Of a stretch of 64,000 nucleotides of DNA, positions 49,740 through 57,800 are shown one piece after another. The notes below the pieces were generated by a model. The model made no database searches, had not been told where the DNA came from, and saw only the letters and a program-made list of their open reading frames with translations. How positions within the stretch are numbered: position 1 is the first letter of the stretch; every line of letters starts with the position of its first letter. The translations under genes were made by a program, and so were the position numbers. This DNA comes from Gammaproteobacteria bacterium (GTDB lineage Bacteria; Pseudomonadota; Gammaproteobacteria; JAJPIJ01), in contig JAJVIQ010000021.1 in the NCBI GenBank assembly GCA_022071965.1, positions 243,728 through 307,727 of the forward strand, in the 5' to 3' direction.

Positions 49740-52475
49740 ATGCAGAACTCACCCGGGACGGACAGCGGCCGCCAGCAGCGGGCGTTGTGGATGTCCACGG
49801 CCGCGTTCACCATCTGTTTCGCGGTCTGGACGATCTTTTCGATTATCGGTATCCAGGTCAAGCAGGACCTGGGGCTGTCGGAAACCCAGTTCGGCCTGCT
49901 GGTCGGCATGCCTATCCTCACCGGCAGCCTCATCCGCCTCATTCTCGGTGTCTGGGCCGACCAATACGGCGGGCGACGCGTCTATATCGGCGTGATGCTG
50001 AGTGCCGCGGTCGCGACCTGGCTGCTCACCCACGCCGACAGCTACGTCACGTTCCTGATTGCCGCGCTTGGCGTCGGCATTGCCGGCGGCGCCTTCTCCG
50101 TGGGCATTGCCTACGTGTCGCGCTGGTTTCCGGTCGCTCGCCAGGGCATGGCGCTCGGCATCTTCGGGGCCGGCAATGTGGGCGCTGCGATCACCAAGTT
50201 CTTTGCGCCGATGGTGATGGTGGCGTTCGGCTGGAAGTCCGTCGCGCAGATCTGGGCGATCGCCCTGGTGGTGATGGCGGTGCTGTTCTGGTTTACCACC
50301 GCCGATGATCCGGAGCTGGAGAAGCGCCGGCGCGCGGGCATCAAGCCGGACTCGCTGGCCAAGATGCTCGAGCCGCTCAAGAACGTGCAGGTGTGGCGCT
50401 TCTCGCTGTACTACTTCTTCGTGTTCGGCGGCTTCGTGGCGCTGGCGCTGTGGTTGCCGCGCTACCTGATCGGCGTCTACGACCTCGACATCCGTACTGC
50501 CGGCATGCTCGCCGCTTTCTACTCGGTGCCGGCAAGCGTGTTCCGCATCTACGGCGGCGTCCTGTCGGACAAGTATGGTGCACGACGGGTTATGTATTGG
50601 ACCTTCGGGGTCTCGGTCGCCTGCACCTTCCTGCTCGCCTATCCGCCGACCGACTACGTCGTACAGGGCATCGAGGGGCCGATGAGCTTCCGGCTCGAGA
50701 CCGGGATCGTGGGGTTCGTGGTGCTGGTGTTCGTGCTCGGCTTCTTCATGAGTCTGGGCAAGGCCGCGGTGTACAAGCACATCCCGGTGTACTACCCCGG
50801 CCACGTGGGCGCCGTCGGTGGCGTCGTCGGTCTCGTCGGTGGCCTCGGTGGCTTCCTGCTGCCGATCGCGTTCGGTGCGATGAACGACCTCATGGGCATC
50901 TGGCAGAGCTGTTTCGCGCTGCTGTTCCTGATCGTCGTGGTTTCGCTCGTCTGGATGCATCTCTCGATCCGCGCGATGGAGCGCGAAGCGGCGGTCGAGG
51001 TGCTCCGCGAGCTGCCAGAGCTGCCGGAGATGCAGCCGATCCACGGGCCCGAGCACGTAGGCGTTCTCGGCAGCCATCTGCTCGAAGACTGGCGGCCCGA
51101 GGATCGGGAATTCTGGGAAAGCCGCGGCCGCGCCATCGCAAGGCGCAACCTGTGGCTGTCGGTTCCCTCATTGCTGCTGTCGTTTGCGGTGTGGATGGTC
51201 TGGTCGGTCGTCGTCGCCAAGCTGCCGGCGGTCGGCTTCAAACTGAGTACCGACCAGTTGTTCTGGCTTGCCGCGCTGCCTGCGCTTTCAGGTGCGACCC
51301 TGCGAATCTTCTATTCCTTCGTCGTGCCGATCTTCGGCGGCCGCCTGTGGACGACAGTGGCGACCTGGTCGCTGCTGATCCCGGCGCTCGGCATCGGGTT
51401 CGCCGTGCAGAACCCGCAGGTGCCCTACTGGATCCTGGTCGCGCTCGCATTGCTGTGCGGACTGGGCGGCGGCAACTTCGCCTCGTCGATGTCGAACATC
51501 TCGTTCTTCTTCCCGAAGTCCGAGAAAGGGCACGCACTCGCCCTCAACGCAGGTCTGGGTAACCTCGGTGTAAGCGCCGTGCAGTTCGTCGTGCCGCTGG
51601 TGATAACCGCCGGCGTCTTCGGCGCACTGGGCGGTGATCCGCTCATCGGCTCGGATGGCGTGGCGCAGAACCAGCCCCTGTGGCTGCAGAACGCCGGCTT
51701 CATCTGGGTGCCGTTCATCGTCGCCTCGGCAATCGCCGCCTGGTTCGGCATGAACGACCTGGCATCCGCCAAGGCGTCGTTTGCCGAGCAGTCGGTGATC
51801 TTCCGTCGCTCCCAGACCTGGATCATGTGCTGGCTGTATCTGGGAACCTTCGGCTCGTTCATCGGCTACTCGGCGGCATTCCCGCTGCTCGCCAAGATCG
51901 AGTTCCCGCACGTTGCGGTGCTGAAGCTGGCCTTCCTCGGGCCGCTGGTGGGCGCGCTCAGCCGGTCGCTGACCGGCTGGGTGTCGGACCGCTGGGGCGG
52001 CGGGCGCGTTACGTTCTGGGTGTTCGTGGGCATGGCGGTCGGAGTCAGCGGGGTGCTGTATTTCCTGCATGTCCAGAGCTTCGCGGGATTCTTCGCAATG
52101 TTCCTGTTGTTGTTCTTCGTAAGCGGCGTCGGCAACGCATCGACCTTCCAGATGATTCCCGCGATCATGCGCCGGGAGATGGATCGCCTGCTGCCGACAC
52201 TCGGGCGCGAGGAGCGCATGCGGCAGGCCGAAAAGGAAAGCGCAGCGATCATCGGCTTCAGCTCGGCGATCGCCGCCTATGGCGGATTCTTCATTCCCAA
52301 GAGTTACGGTAGCTCGATCGCATTGACCGGTGCCGCGGATGCAGCCCTGTGGGCGTTCTTCGTCTTCTATCTGACCTGTATCGCGCTCACCTGGGTGGTG
52401 TATACCCGCCCCGGCGGTCTGCTCCACGCGATCGAGCGGCGCCCACAGGCGGCCCCGGCGCCGGCGGCCGGTTAG
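49740..52475 (+). CDS. narK: NarK-type nitrate/nitrite transporter, two-domain fusion
   Basis: The 911-residue protein consists of two complete MFS domains with about 24 membrane helices. Domain 1 (about 15-415) has the nitrate signatures GIFGAGNVGAAITKFFAP and GGLGGFLLPIAFGAMNDLMG. Domain 2 (about 465-900) has LNAGLGNLGVSAVQFVVP and a second, diverged signature near GFSSAIAAYGGFFIPKSYGS. Fusions of NarK1 (nitrate/proton symport) and NarK2 (nitrate/nitrite exchange) are known from denitrifiers such as Paracoccus. It serves nitrate uptake and nitrite removal for NarGHI. It lies 63 bp after the PPIase gene. Confidence 0.93.
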   Translation: MQNSPGTDSGRQQRALWMSTAAFTICFAVWTIFSIIGIQVKQDLGLSETQFGLLVGMPILTGSLIRLILGVWADQYGGRRVYIGVMLSAAVATWLLTHADSYVTFLIAALGVGIAGGAFSVGIAYVSRWFPVARQGMALGIFGAGNVGAAITKFFAPMVMVAFGWKSVAQIWAIALVVMAVLFWFTTADDPELEKRRRAGIKPDSLAKMLEPLKNVQVWRFSLYYFFVFGGFVALALWLPRYLIGVYDLDIRTAGMLAAFYSVPASVFRIYGGVLSDKYGARRVMYWTFGVSVACTFLLAYPPTDYVVQGIEGPMSFRLETGIVGFVVLVFVLGFFMSLGKAAVYKHIPVYYPGHVGAVGGVVGLVGGLGGFLLPIAFGAMNDLMGIWQSCFALLFLIVVVSLVWMHLSIRAMEREAAVEVLRELPELPEMQPIHGPEHVGVLGSHLLEDWRPEDREFWESRGRAIARRNLWLSVPSLLLSFAVWMVWSVVVAKLPAVGFKLSTDQLFWLAALPALSGATLRIFYSFVVPIFGGRLWTTVATWSLLIPALGIGFAVQNPQVPYWILVALALLCGLGGGNFASSMSNISFFFPKSEKGHALALNAGLGNLGVSAVQFVVPLVITAGVFGALGGDPLIGSDGVAQNQPLWLQNAGFIWVPFIVASAIAAWFGMNDLASAKASFAEQSVIFRRSQTWIMCWLYLGTFGSFIGYSAAFPLLAKIEFPHVAVLKLAFLGPLVGALSRSLTGWVSDRWGGGRVTFWVFVGMAVGVSGVLYFLHVQSFAGFFAMFLLLFFVSGVGNASTFQMIPAIMRREMDRLLPTLGREERMRQAEKESAAIIGFSSAIAAYGGFFIPKSYGSSIALTGAADAALWAFFVFYLTCIALTWVVYTRPGGLLHAIERRPQAAPAPAAG

Positions 52476-52510
52476 CGGTCAGCTAGCGGCCGGGTGCGGG
52501 CGGTCGGCGC

Positions 52511-52733
52511 TACGGTAACCCCCTGCCGATCGCCTTCGGGATGATGGCCGGCCGCCTGGCCGGCATCCGGGGCGGCTGCGTCATGCCGCTGTTCGTGGGT
52601 CGCCGCGGCCGGTCTGCTGTGCTTGCTCATCGCGGTACCGCACATGAACCGCGGCCGTCATGCGGAGCTCAAGGCCGGGATCGACGTGCCGGCGATCAAG
52701 GCGGCCGCGCGGGTCGGCGGGAAACGAGCGTGA
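52511..52733 (+). pseudogene. Relic of a NarK-like transporter C-terminus
   Basis: One frame gives NPLPIAFGMMAGRLAGIRGG and then CVMPLFV; a second frame continues AAAGLLCLLIAVPHMNRGRH and ends at TGA 52731-52733. Joined by one base near 52592-52597, the sequence follows the NarK pattern seen upstream (LPIAFGAMNDLMGIWQSCFA, LLF, then a membrane helix and MER). It is a truncated and frameshifted MFS fragment whose end overlaps the convergent TehA-type gene by about 38 bp. Confidence 0.55.
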
Positions 52734-53757
52734 ACAGGCCGTGCAGCACACCGCCGAAGGTCGCTGTCCAGGCGGCCAGCGCAATGCCGAAAAACAGCTT
52801 CGGGAGCAGGCCGAGGAAGCCGAAGCCCATGGCCTGGGCCATCTCGAAGGTGCTGGTGGCGTACATGCCCAGCGGGAATACCGCGCCCCAGTAAAGCGGG
52901 TCGTAGCGCAACGGGAAGCGCTTGTAGATGTGGCGCCAGACCCCAAGCACCAGCAGCATGGGGATCCACCAGGTGCCGGTGGCCCAGTAAAAGATCGTGA
53001 AGCCCTTGATGAACGGCTGCAGCGACAGGAGGAAGGGCGCATCCGCGGCGTTGATGCTCAGCAACGAACCGCCCAGTGTGGAGATCGCCATCGCGCCCAT
53101 GTTGATCCAGTACGGCGGCGACAGATCGGCGGGCGAAAACTCGAAGAACGTGTAGCGGTAGAAGATCAGCGACATCATCCAGATGTACAGCATCCCGCCC
53201 CACAGCCACATGGACAGCGCAAAGAAGTTCAGCTCCAGCCGATAGGGCTGATCGGCATGAGCGGCGAGTAGGGCGCTGAGCACGGCGATTGACTGAGTTG
53301 CCACCACCGCCAGCAGCCAGCCGCCGTTGATGCCGCGATCGAGCGTGGGCTTGCCTTCCTTGACCGTGAAGGCGGTGAACACCGAATAGGTCAGCGCCAG
53401 CCAGAGCACGATGGCCACCGCCCACAGTACGACGGCGCCGGGGATCGAACCGGCCAGCAGCAGGAACTGGCTACCCAGGATGCTGGAGGCGGCCACCATG
53501 GTGAAGAATCCCGGCCCGCGCAGGTGATCGGTCAGATCGTGGGCGAACTGGCGTCGGTAGCGGAGTAACCGGGCGATGTACAGCACCCAGAGCACGAGAT
53601 AGACCGCGAGGTTGAGCCAGAACATGCCCCATGACAGCCCCGGCAGGCCCAGCCGCCAGGCACCGATGGAGACGATGCCTGTGGCCATGACCATGCCGAA
53701 ATAGGCCGGCGAGAGGCCGGCCAGCGAAGAGGATGGTGAGTGCGATGCCTGATGCAT
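52696..53757 (-). CDS. TDT-family (TehA-type) transporter or channel
   Basis: The 353-residue protein starts at ATG 53757 (a GTG at 53787 is possible). It has ten hydrophobic helices with the tellurite-resistance/dicarboxylate transporter signature: SPAYFGMVMATGIVSIGAWR, FWLNLAVYLVLWVLYIARLL, and FPLGMYATSTFEMAQAMGFG near the C-terminus. Members include TehA-like anion channels, C4-dicarboxylate transporters and sulfite exporters. The placement next to narK suggests an anion relevant to nitrogen-oxide metabolism, but this is only context. The gap 53758-53962 contains no recognised gene. Confidence 0.8.
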   Translation of the reverse strand: MHQASHSPSSSLAGLSPAYFGMVMATGIVSIGAWRLGLPGLSWGMFWLNLAVYLVLWVLYIARLLRYRRQFAHDLTDHLRGPGFFTMVAASSILGSQFLLLAGSIPGAVVLWAVAIVLWLALTYSVFTAFTVKEGKPTLDRGINGGWLLAVVATQSIAVLSALLAAHADQPYRLELNFFALSMWLWGGMLYIWMMSLIFYRYTFFEFSPADLSPPYWINMGAMAISTLGGSLLSINAADAPFLLSLQPFIKGFTIFYWATGTWWIPMLLVLGVWRHIYKRFPLRYDPLYWGAVFPLGMYATSTFEMAQAMGFGFLGLLPKLFFGIALAAWTATFGGVLHGLFTLVSRRPARPP

Positions 53758-53962
53758 GTGACGTGTCTCGGCAGTTGGTGGCGACACCGTGGTGGCCGGA
53801 CAGGATCATCGCCCGGCATTCACGGCCGATGCCGCGCAGGGAACGCAAAACCAATGCACCGCGCTGGCCGGCCGACGGCGTGTCGTGTTCGCGCCCGACG
53901 GCAGATCATTGATCCAGCCACTATACACTTGCATCTGGCGCACCCCCGTGGGTCCGAGGGCC

Positions 53963-54074
53963 GGATCAATGACAAACCATGCTCCGGGGTCTTCTGACAG
54001 CGCGTGTTAGCGTGACTTTGCCGGTTTGTTGCGACGGGATCAATAACAAACCATGCTCCGTGGTCTCCTGACAG
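53963..54074. repeat. Pair of 38-bp direct repeats, 36-bp spacer
   Basis: Copies at 53963-54000 and 54037-54074 match at 35 of 38 positions (shared core ACAAACCATGCTCCG, ending CTGACAG). The start-to-start distance is 74 bp. They sit at the left edge of the accessory region, before an IS3 relic. Two copies do not make a CRISPR array. They may be remnants of a mobile-element end or a duplicated intergenic element. Confidence 0.8.
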
Positions 54075-54242
54075 AAGCGGACATTCCCGCTTCAAGCGGC
54101 CTTGACCGAACTCGGCAGTCCGGGGGAACTTCGGCCGGGGCCAGCCAGCCATGCCGTGAATGGCGGCGACGAGGGTTCCGGAAGCTTCCGGCTCCTCCCT
54201 GGTCGGAGCCTCGCCCTCGGCCCGCGTGGCATGGCGGCGCTG

Positions 54243-54404
54243 CTACACGCGTCCATTCTCCCGCGTCCGCCGGAAGCTCTCAATCAAGGCGTGATCGAAG
54301 CTCCTCTTGCGTGATATCCGGCTGCGCATCGTGAGCGGCTGCAGCAAGGCGCAGTACGCCTTCGCACGGTATGGGCAACCATGGTCTGAGTAATGGATCG
54401 GCTC
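54243..54404 (-). pseudogene. Relic of an IS3-family OrfB transposase
   Basis: The minus-strand translation reads EPIHYSDHGCPYRAKAYCAL, then LQPLTMRSRISRKRSF, then DHALIESFRRTRENGRV and a stop. This parallels the DDE core of IS3/IS150 transposases (HHSDxGxQY, SMSRKGxxxDNAxxESFxxxLKxE), keeping one Asp and the Glu. Upstream and downstream sequence does not extend the match, and no terminal repeats were found, so only a decayed fragment remains. Confidence 0.65.
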
Positions 54405-54582
54405 CGGTGCGCGATCGATGGTCCTCGACGGCCCGAAACGGCGCCTGACCGGCCAGTCGCCCCGGCGCGTGACACCTTGCTGTGGTTCCGGCGCACTCGC
54501 TGCCGACCGACTTCAGCGCATACCGATGCGATAGCCCCTGCGCGGCAGTGGCGACAGAGCCTGGGCGAGAAGATCGTGGTTT

Positions 54583-54951
54583 TTGCGACCTGCCTATCAA
54601 TGGCTCCGCAACTGGTTCGTGGGTGGCCCCGACGCTGTTGATCACACCAATCGCGCCCAGGTCGTTCACTCGAGCCATGAGGACTTTGCGGCCGACCTGC
54701 GTCAGGTATGGCGCAACGCGGTGAACGTGTGCGCGGAAGATGCCAAGATGGTCATCCGGTTCGGCGGCATCACGGACAGGCGCGCCGACCCGCTCGACCT
54801 CATCAAGAGCTCCCTCAGTGACAGTGGCTGGCGCATCACCACCATCAGGGATGCCGGGTCCGCCACAGAGGGCAAGCGCCAGGCGGATGCCTTCCTGCGC
54901 ACAAAGTCCAAGCCGATGGTCGAGTACGACGTTTGGGCGACCAGGCAGTAG
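54583..54951 (+). pseudogene. C-terminal fragment of a DNA methyltransferase
   Basis: The open frame of 122 codons begins PAYQWLRNWFVGGPDAVDH and continues HSSHEDFAADLRQVW, MVIRFGGITDRRADPLDLIK, DSGWRITTIRDAGSA, KRQADAFLRTKSKPMVEYDV. This is the C-terminal portion typical of a Class of restriction-modification N6A/N4C methyltransferases. The SAM-binding and DPPY-type motifs are missing because the frame is truncated at its 5' end by degraded IS-like sequence. It converges on the truncated restriction-endonuclease-like gene on the opposite strand. Confidence 0.65.
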
Positions 54952-55366
54952 CCTGGGTGCGTCGGGACGGATCGTGGGTGCCAGGCGCCCGAAGTGGACG
55001 CTGGTTCAATTCCGGATTCGGGAATCGAACTGGCAGCCGATCCGATGGACGTGGTTGATGCCGACGCTGGCAGGGACTGTTAGGGGTCAGTTCGCGAAAA
55101 CCGCGCCAGGCCCCACGCCCCGAGACCACCTTGTTCTTGACGATCGCATCGATCCAGTATTCGGGACGAAAGCCACCCTGCCAGCTCTTGCAGCTCACCA
55201 CCATCACCCGACGCGCGCCGTCGAGTCGCGGATGGATGCCGATCACGTCGATGTCGCTATGCACGGCATCCTGGCGGGTGTCGTACTCCACGTGATCGCA
55301 GGCGGGCCGGAACTTGATGTTGTGCTGGGTGAAGTACCCTTTGTGCTGCAGGTACTCGTCCATCAT
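54845..55366 (-). pseudogene. Truncated restriction-endonuclease-like protein
   Basis: The start ATG 55366 overlaps the stop of the upstream GIY-YIG-like gene (ATGA). Residues 1-93 look like the N-terminal part of a PD-(D/E)xK-type nuclease (HSDIDVIGIHP with Asp38/Asp40, then VMVVSCKSWQGGFRPEYWID). After RGFREL (about base 55088) the frame runs into unrelated, Arg/Pro-rich sequence to a stop at 54845. It appears 3'-truncated by a rearrangement that also brought in the methyltransferase fragment. Confidence 0.6.
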
Positions 55367-55875
55367 CTGTTCGAGGATGTCCTCTTTCGTGCCTGTCCGC
55401 CCTCGCGATCGATCCGTTGGCTGGCGAATCCCTCGAACTCAGGCCGGAGGCGGCACTGCAGAAATGCCTCGAGGAGGTTGAGGACGTGGACACCGAGCGA
55501 CGCATCGAGGATGAAGTTCACCCGATCGGTGTGCTCCCCAATCCAGCCGGGGACGTTCGTCTCGTTCAGGCCAGCGACGCCGATGCGCTCGCCGTGTTGG
55601 ATCAACGAGGCTGCCAGAGTGCTCTTCGCGCTGCCGGCGTTGTAGTGTTGAGCCGTGTAGCGAGCAGCGCTGTTGGGGCCGACCTTCCCGACCTTCAGCA
55701 CATGAGGTCCGAATGAGAAGACGTACACCGCCATGGTGCCGGGCGGTAGTTCCTTGGGCGGCACATGCGGTGCAGGGCGCCGCTCGATCGCGATGGCGTC
55801 ATGCGCCAACGAGACGGCAGCCATGCCGGCGACACGGCGAAAATCCTCCAAGAGTAGATCGGGATTCCAGGTCAT
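55363..55875 (-). CDS. GIY-YIG-like protein of a restriction-modification locus
   Basis: The 170-residue product starts at ATG 55875 with GAGGAA upstream, overlapping abiEii by ATGA. The segment AVYVFSFGPHVLKVGKVGPN, followed by SAARYTAQHYNAGSAKSTLA, resembles a GIY-YIG-type nuclease core (YVF...KVGK, with conserved Arg and Tyr). The C-terminal helix (LGVHVLNLLEAFLQCRLRPE) carries the Glu expected of that fold. Similar proteins occur beside restriction endonucleases and methyltransferases. The assignment is from pattern only. Confidence 0.6.
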   Translation of the reverse strand: MTWNPDLLLEDFRRVAGMAAVSLAHDAIAIERRPAPHVPPKELPPGTMAVYVFSFGPHVLKVGKVGPNSAARYTAQHYNAGSAKSTLAASLIQHGERIGVAGLNETNVPGWIGEHTDRVNFILDASLGVHVLNLLEAFLQCRLRPEFEGFASQRIDREGGQARKRTSSNR

Positions 55876-56798
55876 CGGCTGGATTCCTCGCTGCTCGACG
55901 TCCACCCATTTCCGGCAAGCCATGTTTGCGGAAATGCAGCATCTTGCTGGAGCGCGTCCAGCGGGAATGACAGGAAGGCACGCAGACCGGCAACGACCTC
56001 GGAAAGCGGAAGCTCGTCCAAGGCATTCTTCCTCAAGAATGCCTGCCACTGGGTCTGCTTCTGCCGATCCTGCGCGAATTCGTCGCTCAGGCCGAAAGGG
56101 ACGCCGTCCGGCAGCGGCGTCCTGCGGCGCTCGAAGGTGGCGTGGATCGCCTTACACAGGAGCTCGCCGTCGAAGTCGGTGTAGCGCGACAAGACCCAGA
56201 GGTCGAAGTAATCCTTCATGCGGCTGTTGGCGATGCCGAGTGACACCAGCGCCTCCAGCTTTTCGGCGATCACGGTGTACCGGGGGTAGGCGCGCAGCCT
56301 TGGGGCTGGCATGTCCGGCAGCATCACCGGGTAGTCGACGGCCTCGGGGCCGGGCGTCACGGCGTCGCCGAAACCCACGTCGATCTGCACGTGGCATCGG
56401 GCACCGTCCAACAGGCCGATCAGCGTGACCCGGACACCGGAGTAGTTGGCCTCCTTGCGGATCTCCTCCGCGTGTACCGAGTCGGCTTGAAAGCGCACGC
56501 CGTCGTCCAGTTCCACCGCACAGATGTCCCGAAACGCCGCCTCGACGTGCGGGATCTCGGCCGAGCCGAAGCCCAGCAGGTCGGCGTCACGTGTCGGACG
56601 ATGCGGAATGTCGAACCACAGATCGAACAGCAAGGCGCCCTTGAGCAGGAAGTGATCGGCATGAGCGGAAACACTCAGGCGATACAGGAGCCGCTCCAGG
56701 GCGTAGCGCGTGAGGATGAGGTTGAAGTCCTGCTTGTCGGTGCGGGCCTTGGCGAGCAGTCGTGCACGGACCGAGCCGGCGGTGTTCCGGCTGCTCAC
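55872..56798 (-). CDS. abiEii: AbiEii/AbiGii-type nucleotidyltransferase toxin
   Basis: The 308-residue toxin of a type IV toxin-antitoxin/abortive-infection system starts at GTG 56798, which overlaps the antitoxin stop (GTGA). The nucleotidyltransferase core HFLLKGALLFDLWFDIPHRP followed by TRDADLLGFG carries the KG and DxD-type residues. YPRYTVIAEKLEALVSLGIA with the conserved Lys, and NSRMKDYFDLWVLSR, are the other conserved AbiEii segments. AbiEii enzymes modify tRNA acceptor ends or other targets and halt growth on phage infection. Confidence 0.9.
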   Translation of the reverse strand: MSSRNTAGSVRARLLAKARTDKQDFNLILTRYALERLLYRLSVSAHADHFLLKGALLFDLWFDIPHRPTRDADLLGFGSAEIPHVEAAFRDICAVELDDGVRFQADSVHAEEIRKEANYSGVRVTLIGLLDGARCHVQIDVGFGDAVTPGPEAVDYPVMLPDMPAPRLRAYPRYTVIAEKLEALVSLGIANSRMKDYFDLWVLSRYTDFDGELLCKAIHATFERRRTPLPDGVPFGLSDEFAQDRQKQTQWQAFLRKNALDELPLSEVVAGLRAFLSFPLDALQQDAAFPQTWLAGNGWTSSSEESSR

Positions 56799-57394
56799 GT
56801 CAAGCTCTCCAGATAGGGGCGCATGACGTTGGCCACCCGGCACAGCTTGGCAAACTGCCACAGTTCGTCCATGCCGACGCGCTTTCCTTTCCAGGCCTCA
56901 CGCAGCGCCTCCAGCGCGACATCCAGGCCGATCTTGTTGCGGTACTTGAAGCAGTCGGCCACCGTCCTTGCGACACTGGTGATGCGTACTGGAACGCCGT
57001 CGATCGAGTGCTCCTCGACGCCTTCGGCAAGTAGAGGACCGGAAAAGCGGACGATGCGCAGGGGCGGATAGTCGATCCGGGGCGCGCGGGCTTTGTTGGG
57101 GATGGCGAGCCAGACCTCGAAGGGCGACTGGGTGGTGAGATCCTGGAAACGCAGCGCCGAGAGCAGGCACACGATCGCTTGAGGATGTTTGCGCGCCACC
57201 TCTGCCAGCGCTGTGTGTTCCGAGATGGACCTGTCCGGAAGCGCGTAGAGCCCTCGCGCGACCCGAGTGAGCGCACCCTGGCGGACGAGACGCGTCAGCG
57301 TGACCCTGGGTAGGCCCAGCGGTTCCAGGTCGCGTGGCCGGATGAGGCCGCGTTTGCGTGCGAGATCGAGGATGGTTTGGGGGCTCGTTTCCAT
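56795..57394 (-). CDS. abiEi: AbiEi-type antitoxin / transcriptional repressor
   Basis: The 199-residue product starts at ATG 57394. The N-terminal winged helix (ARKRGLIRPRDLEPLGLPRV, then LTRLVRQGALTRVARGLYAL) binds DNA. The C-terminal antitoxin domain follows (EVWLAIPNKARAPRIDYPPL, SVARTVADCFKYRNKIGLDV). AbiEi represses its own operon and neutralises AbiEii. The downstream toxin is coupled by a 4-nt overlap. An IR with TTGACA lies 31-48 bp upstream and may be its operator. Confidence 0.88.
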   Translation of the reverse strand: METSPQTILDLARKRGLIRPRDLEPLGLPRVTLTRLVRQGALTRVARGLYALPDRSISEHTALAEVARKHPQAIVCLLSALRFQDLTTQSPFEVWLAIPNKARAPRIDYPPLRIVRFSGPLLAEGVEEHSIDGVPVRITSVARTVADCFKYRNKIGLDVALEALREAWKGKRVGMDELWQFAKLCRVANVMRPYLESLT

Positions 57395-57424
57395 GCCAGC
57401 ATGATGTTCCGTTACGCAGGCAGT

Positions 57425-57442
57425 TGTCAATAATAACCGACA
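57425..57442 (-). promoter_or_regulatory. Candidate promoter -35/AbiEi operator
   Basis: On the minus strand TGTCGGTTATTATTGACA has TGTC/GACA arms and includes a consensus -35 box TTGACA. CATCAT 18 nt downstream is a weak -10. The element lies in an AT-rich patch immediately upstream of abiEi, where an autorepressor would bind. Confidence 0.4.
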
Positions 57443-57717
57443 TAACGAAACGTCGAGACATCTAGCTTCATGGGAGGTTGTTTCCTTCGGCTGGGCGATG
57501 CCGTCATCCAACCACTCGAACAGTCAGCACGTAACTTGTTGATATTGACGGGAGCCGTCAACGGCTCTTGCGGACTTCGGCCCTTCAGCAGGGAGCGAGG
57601 CCGGAGAGAATAACGGCGCGGAGAGAGCGAAATGCGGCCCGAGGTGGCCAAGACGGCCGGGGAAGGAAGTACACAGGAATCCGCAGGAGTCCCCGCGGAC
57701 ACGCGGGAGTGCGCAAG

Positions 57718-57748
57718 AAAAAAGGCCAACCGAGAACGGTTGACCTTT
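57718..57748 (-). terminator. Rho-independent terminator behind the tRNA/tmRNA-like 3' end
   Basis: Read on the minus strand, AAAGGTCAACCG (57748-57737), loop TTCT and CGGTTGGCCTTT (57732-57721) form a 12-bp stem with one G-T mismatch pair, followed by TTTCTT. It begins 7 nt past the CCA end of the adjacent tRNA/tmRNA-like fragment, the normal position for a stable-RNA terminator. A second small hairpin (GAGCCGT-CA-ACGGCTC) is at 57552-57567. Confidence 0.8.
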
Positions 57749-57754
57749 ATATAT

Positions 57755-57785
57755 TGGTGGGGCGGCGGGAATCGAACCCGCGACC
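57755..57785 (-). other. 3' end of a tRNA or tmRNA-like gene (candidate att site)
   Basis: On the minus strand the sequence reads a T-arm GCGGG-TTCGATT-CCCGC (57781-57765), then CGCCCC, A and CCA (to 57755). It matches the 3' end of a tRNA or of ssrA (tmRNA), with one base fewer than the usual seven-base acceptor strand. The preceding sequence (57786 upward) does not form a tRNA body. A detached 3' end followed by the native-looking terminator is what integration of a genomic island into a tRNA/tmRNA gene leaves behind. Confidence 0.6.
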
Positions 57786-57800
57786 AGAACAACTGGGCCA

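Noticed and set aside
53963..54074. CRISPR array
   Set aside because: There are only two imperfect copies, the spacer is 36 bp once, no cas genes are nearby, and the repeat is not palindromic.
55004..55040. tRNA T-arm-like sequence TGGTTCAATTCCGG followed by GGGAATCGAAC
   Set aside because: The two pieces point in opposite directions, no acceptor or anticodon arms can be formed, and no CCA end is present.
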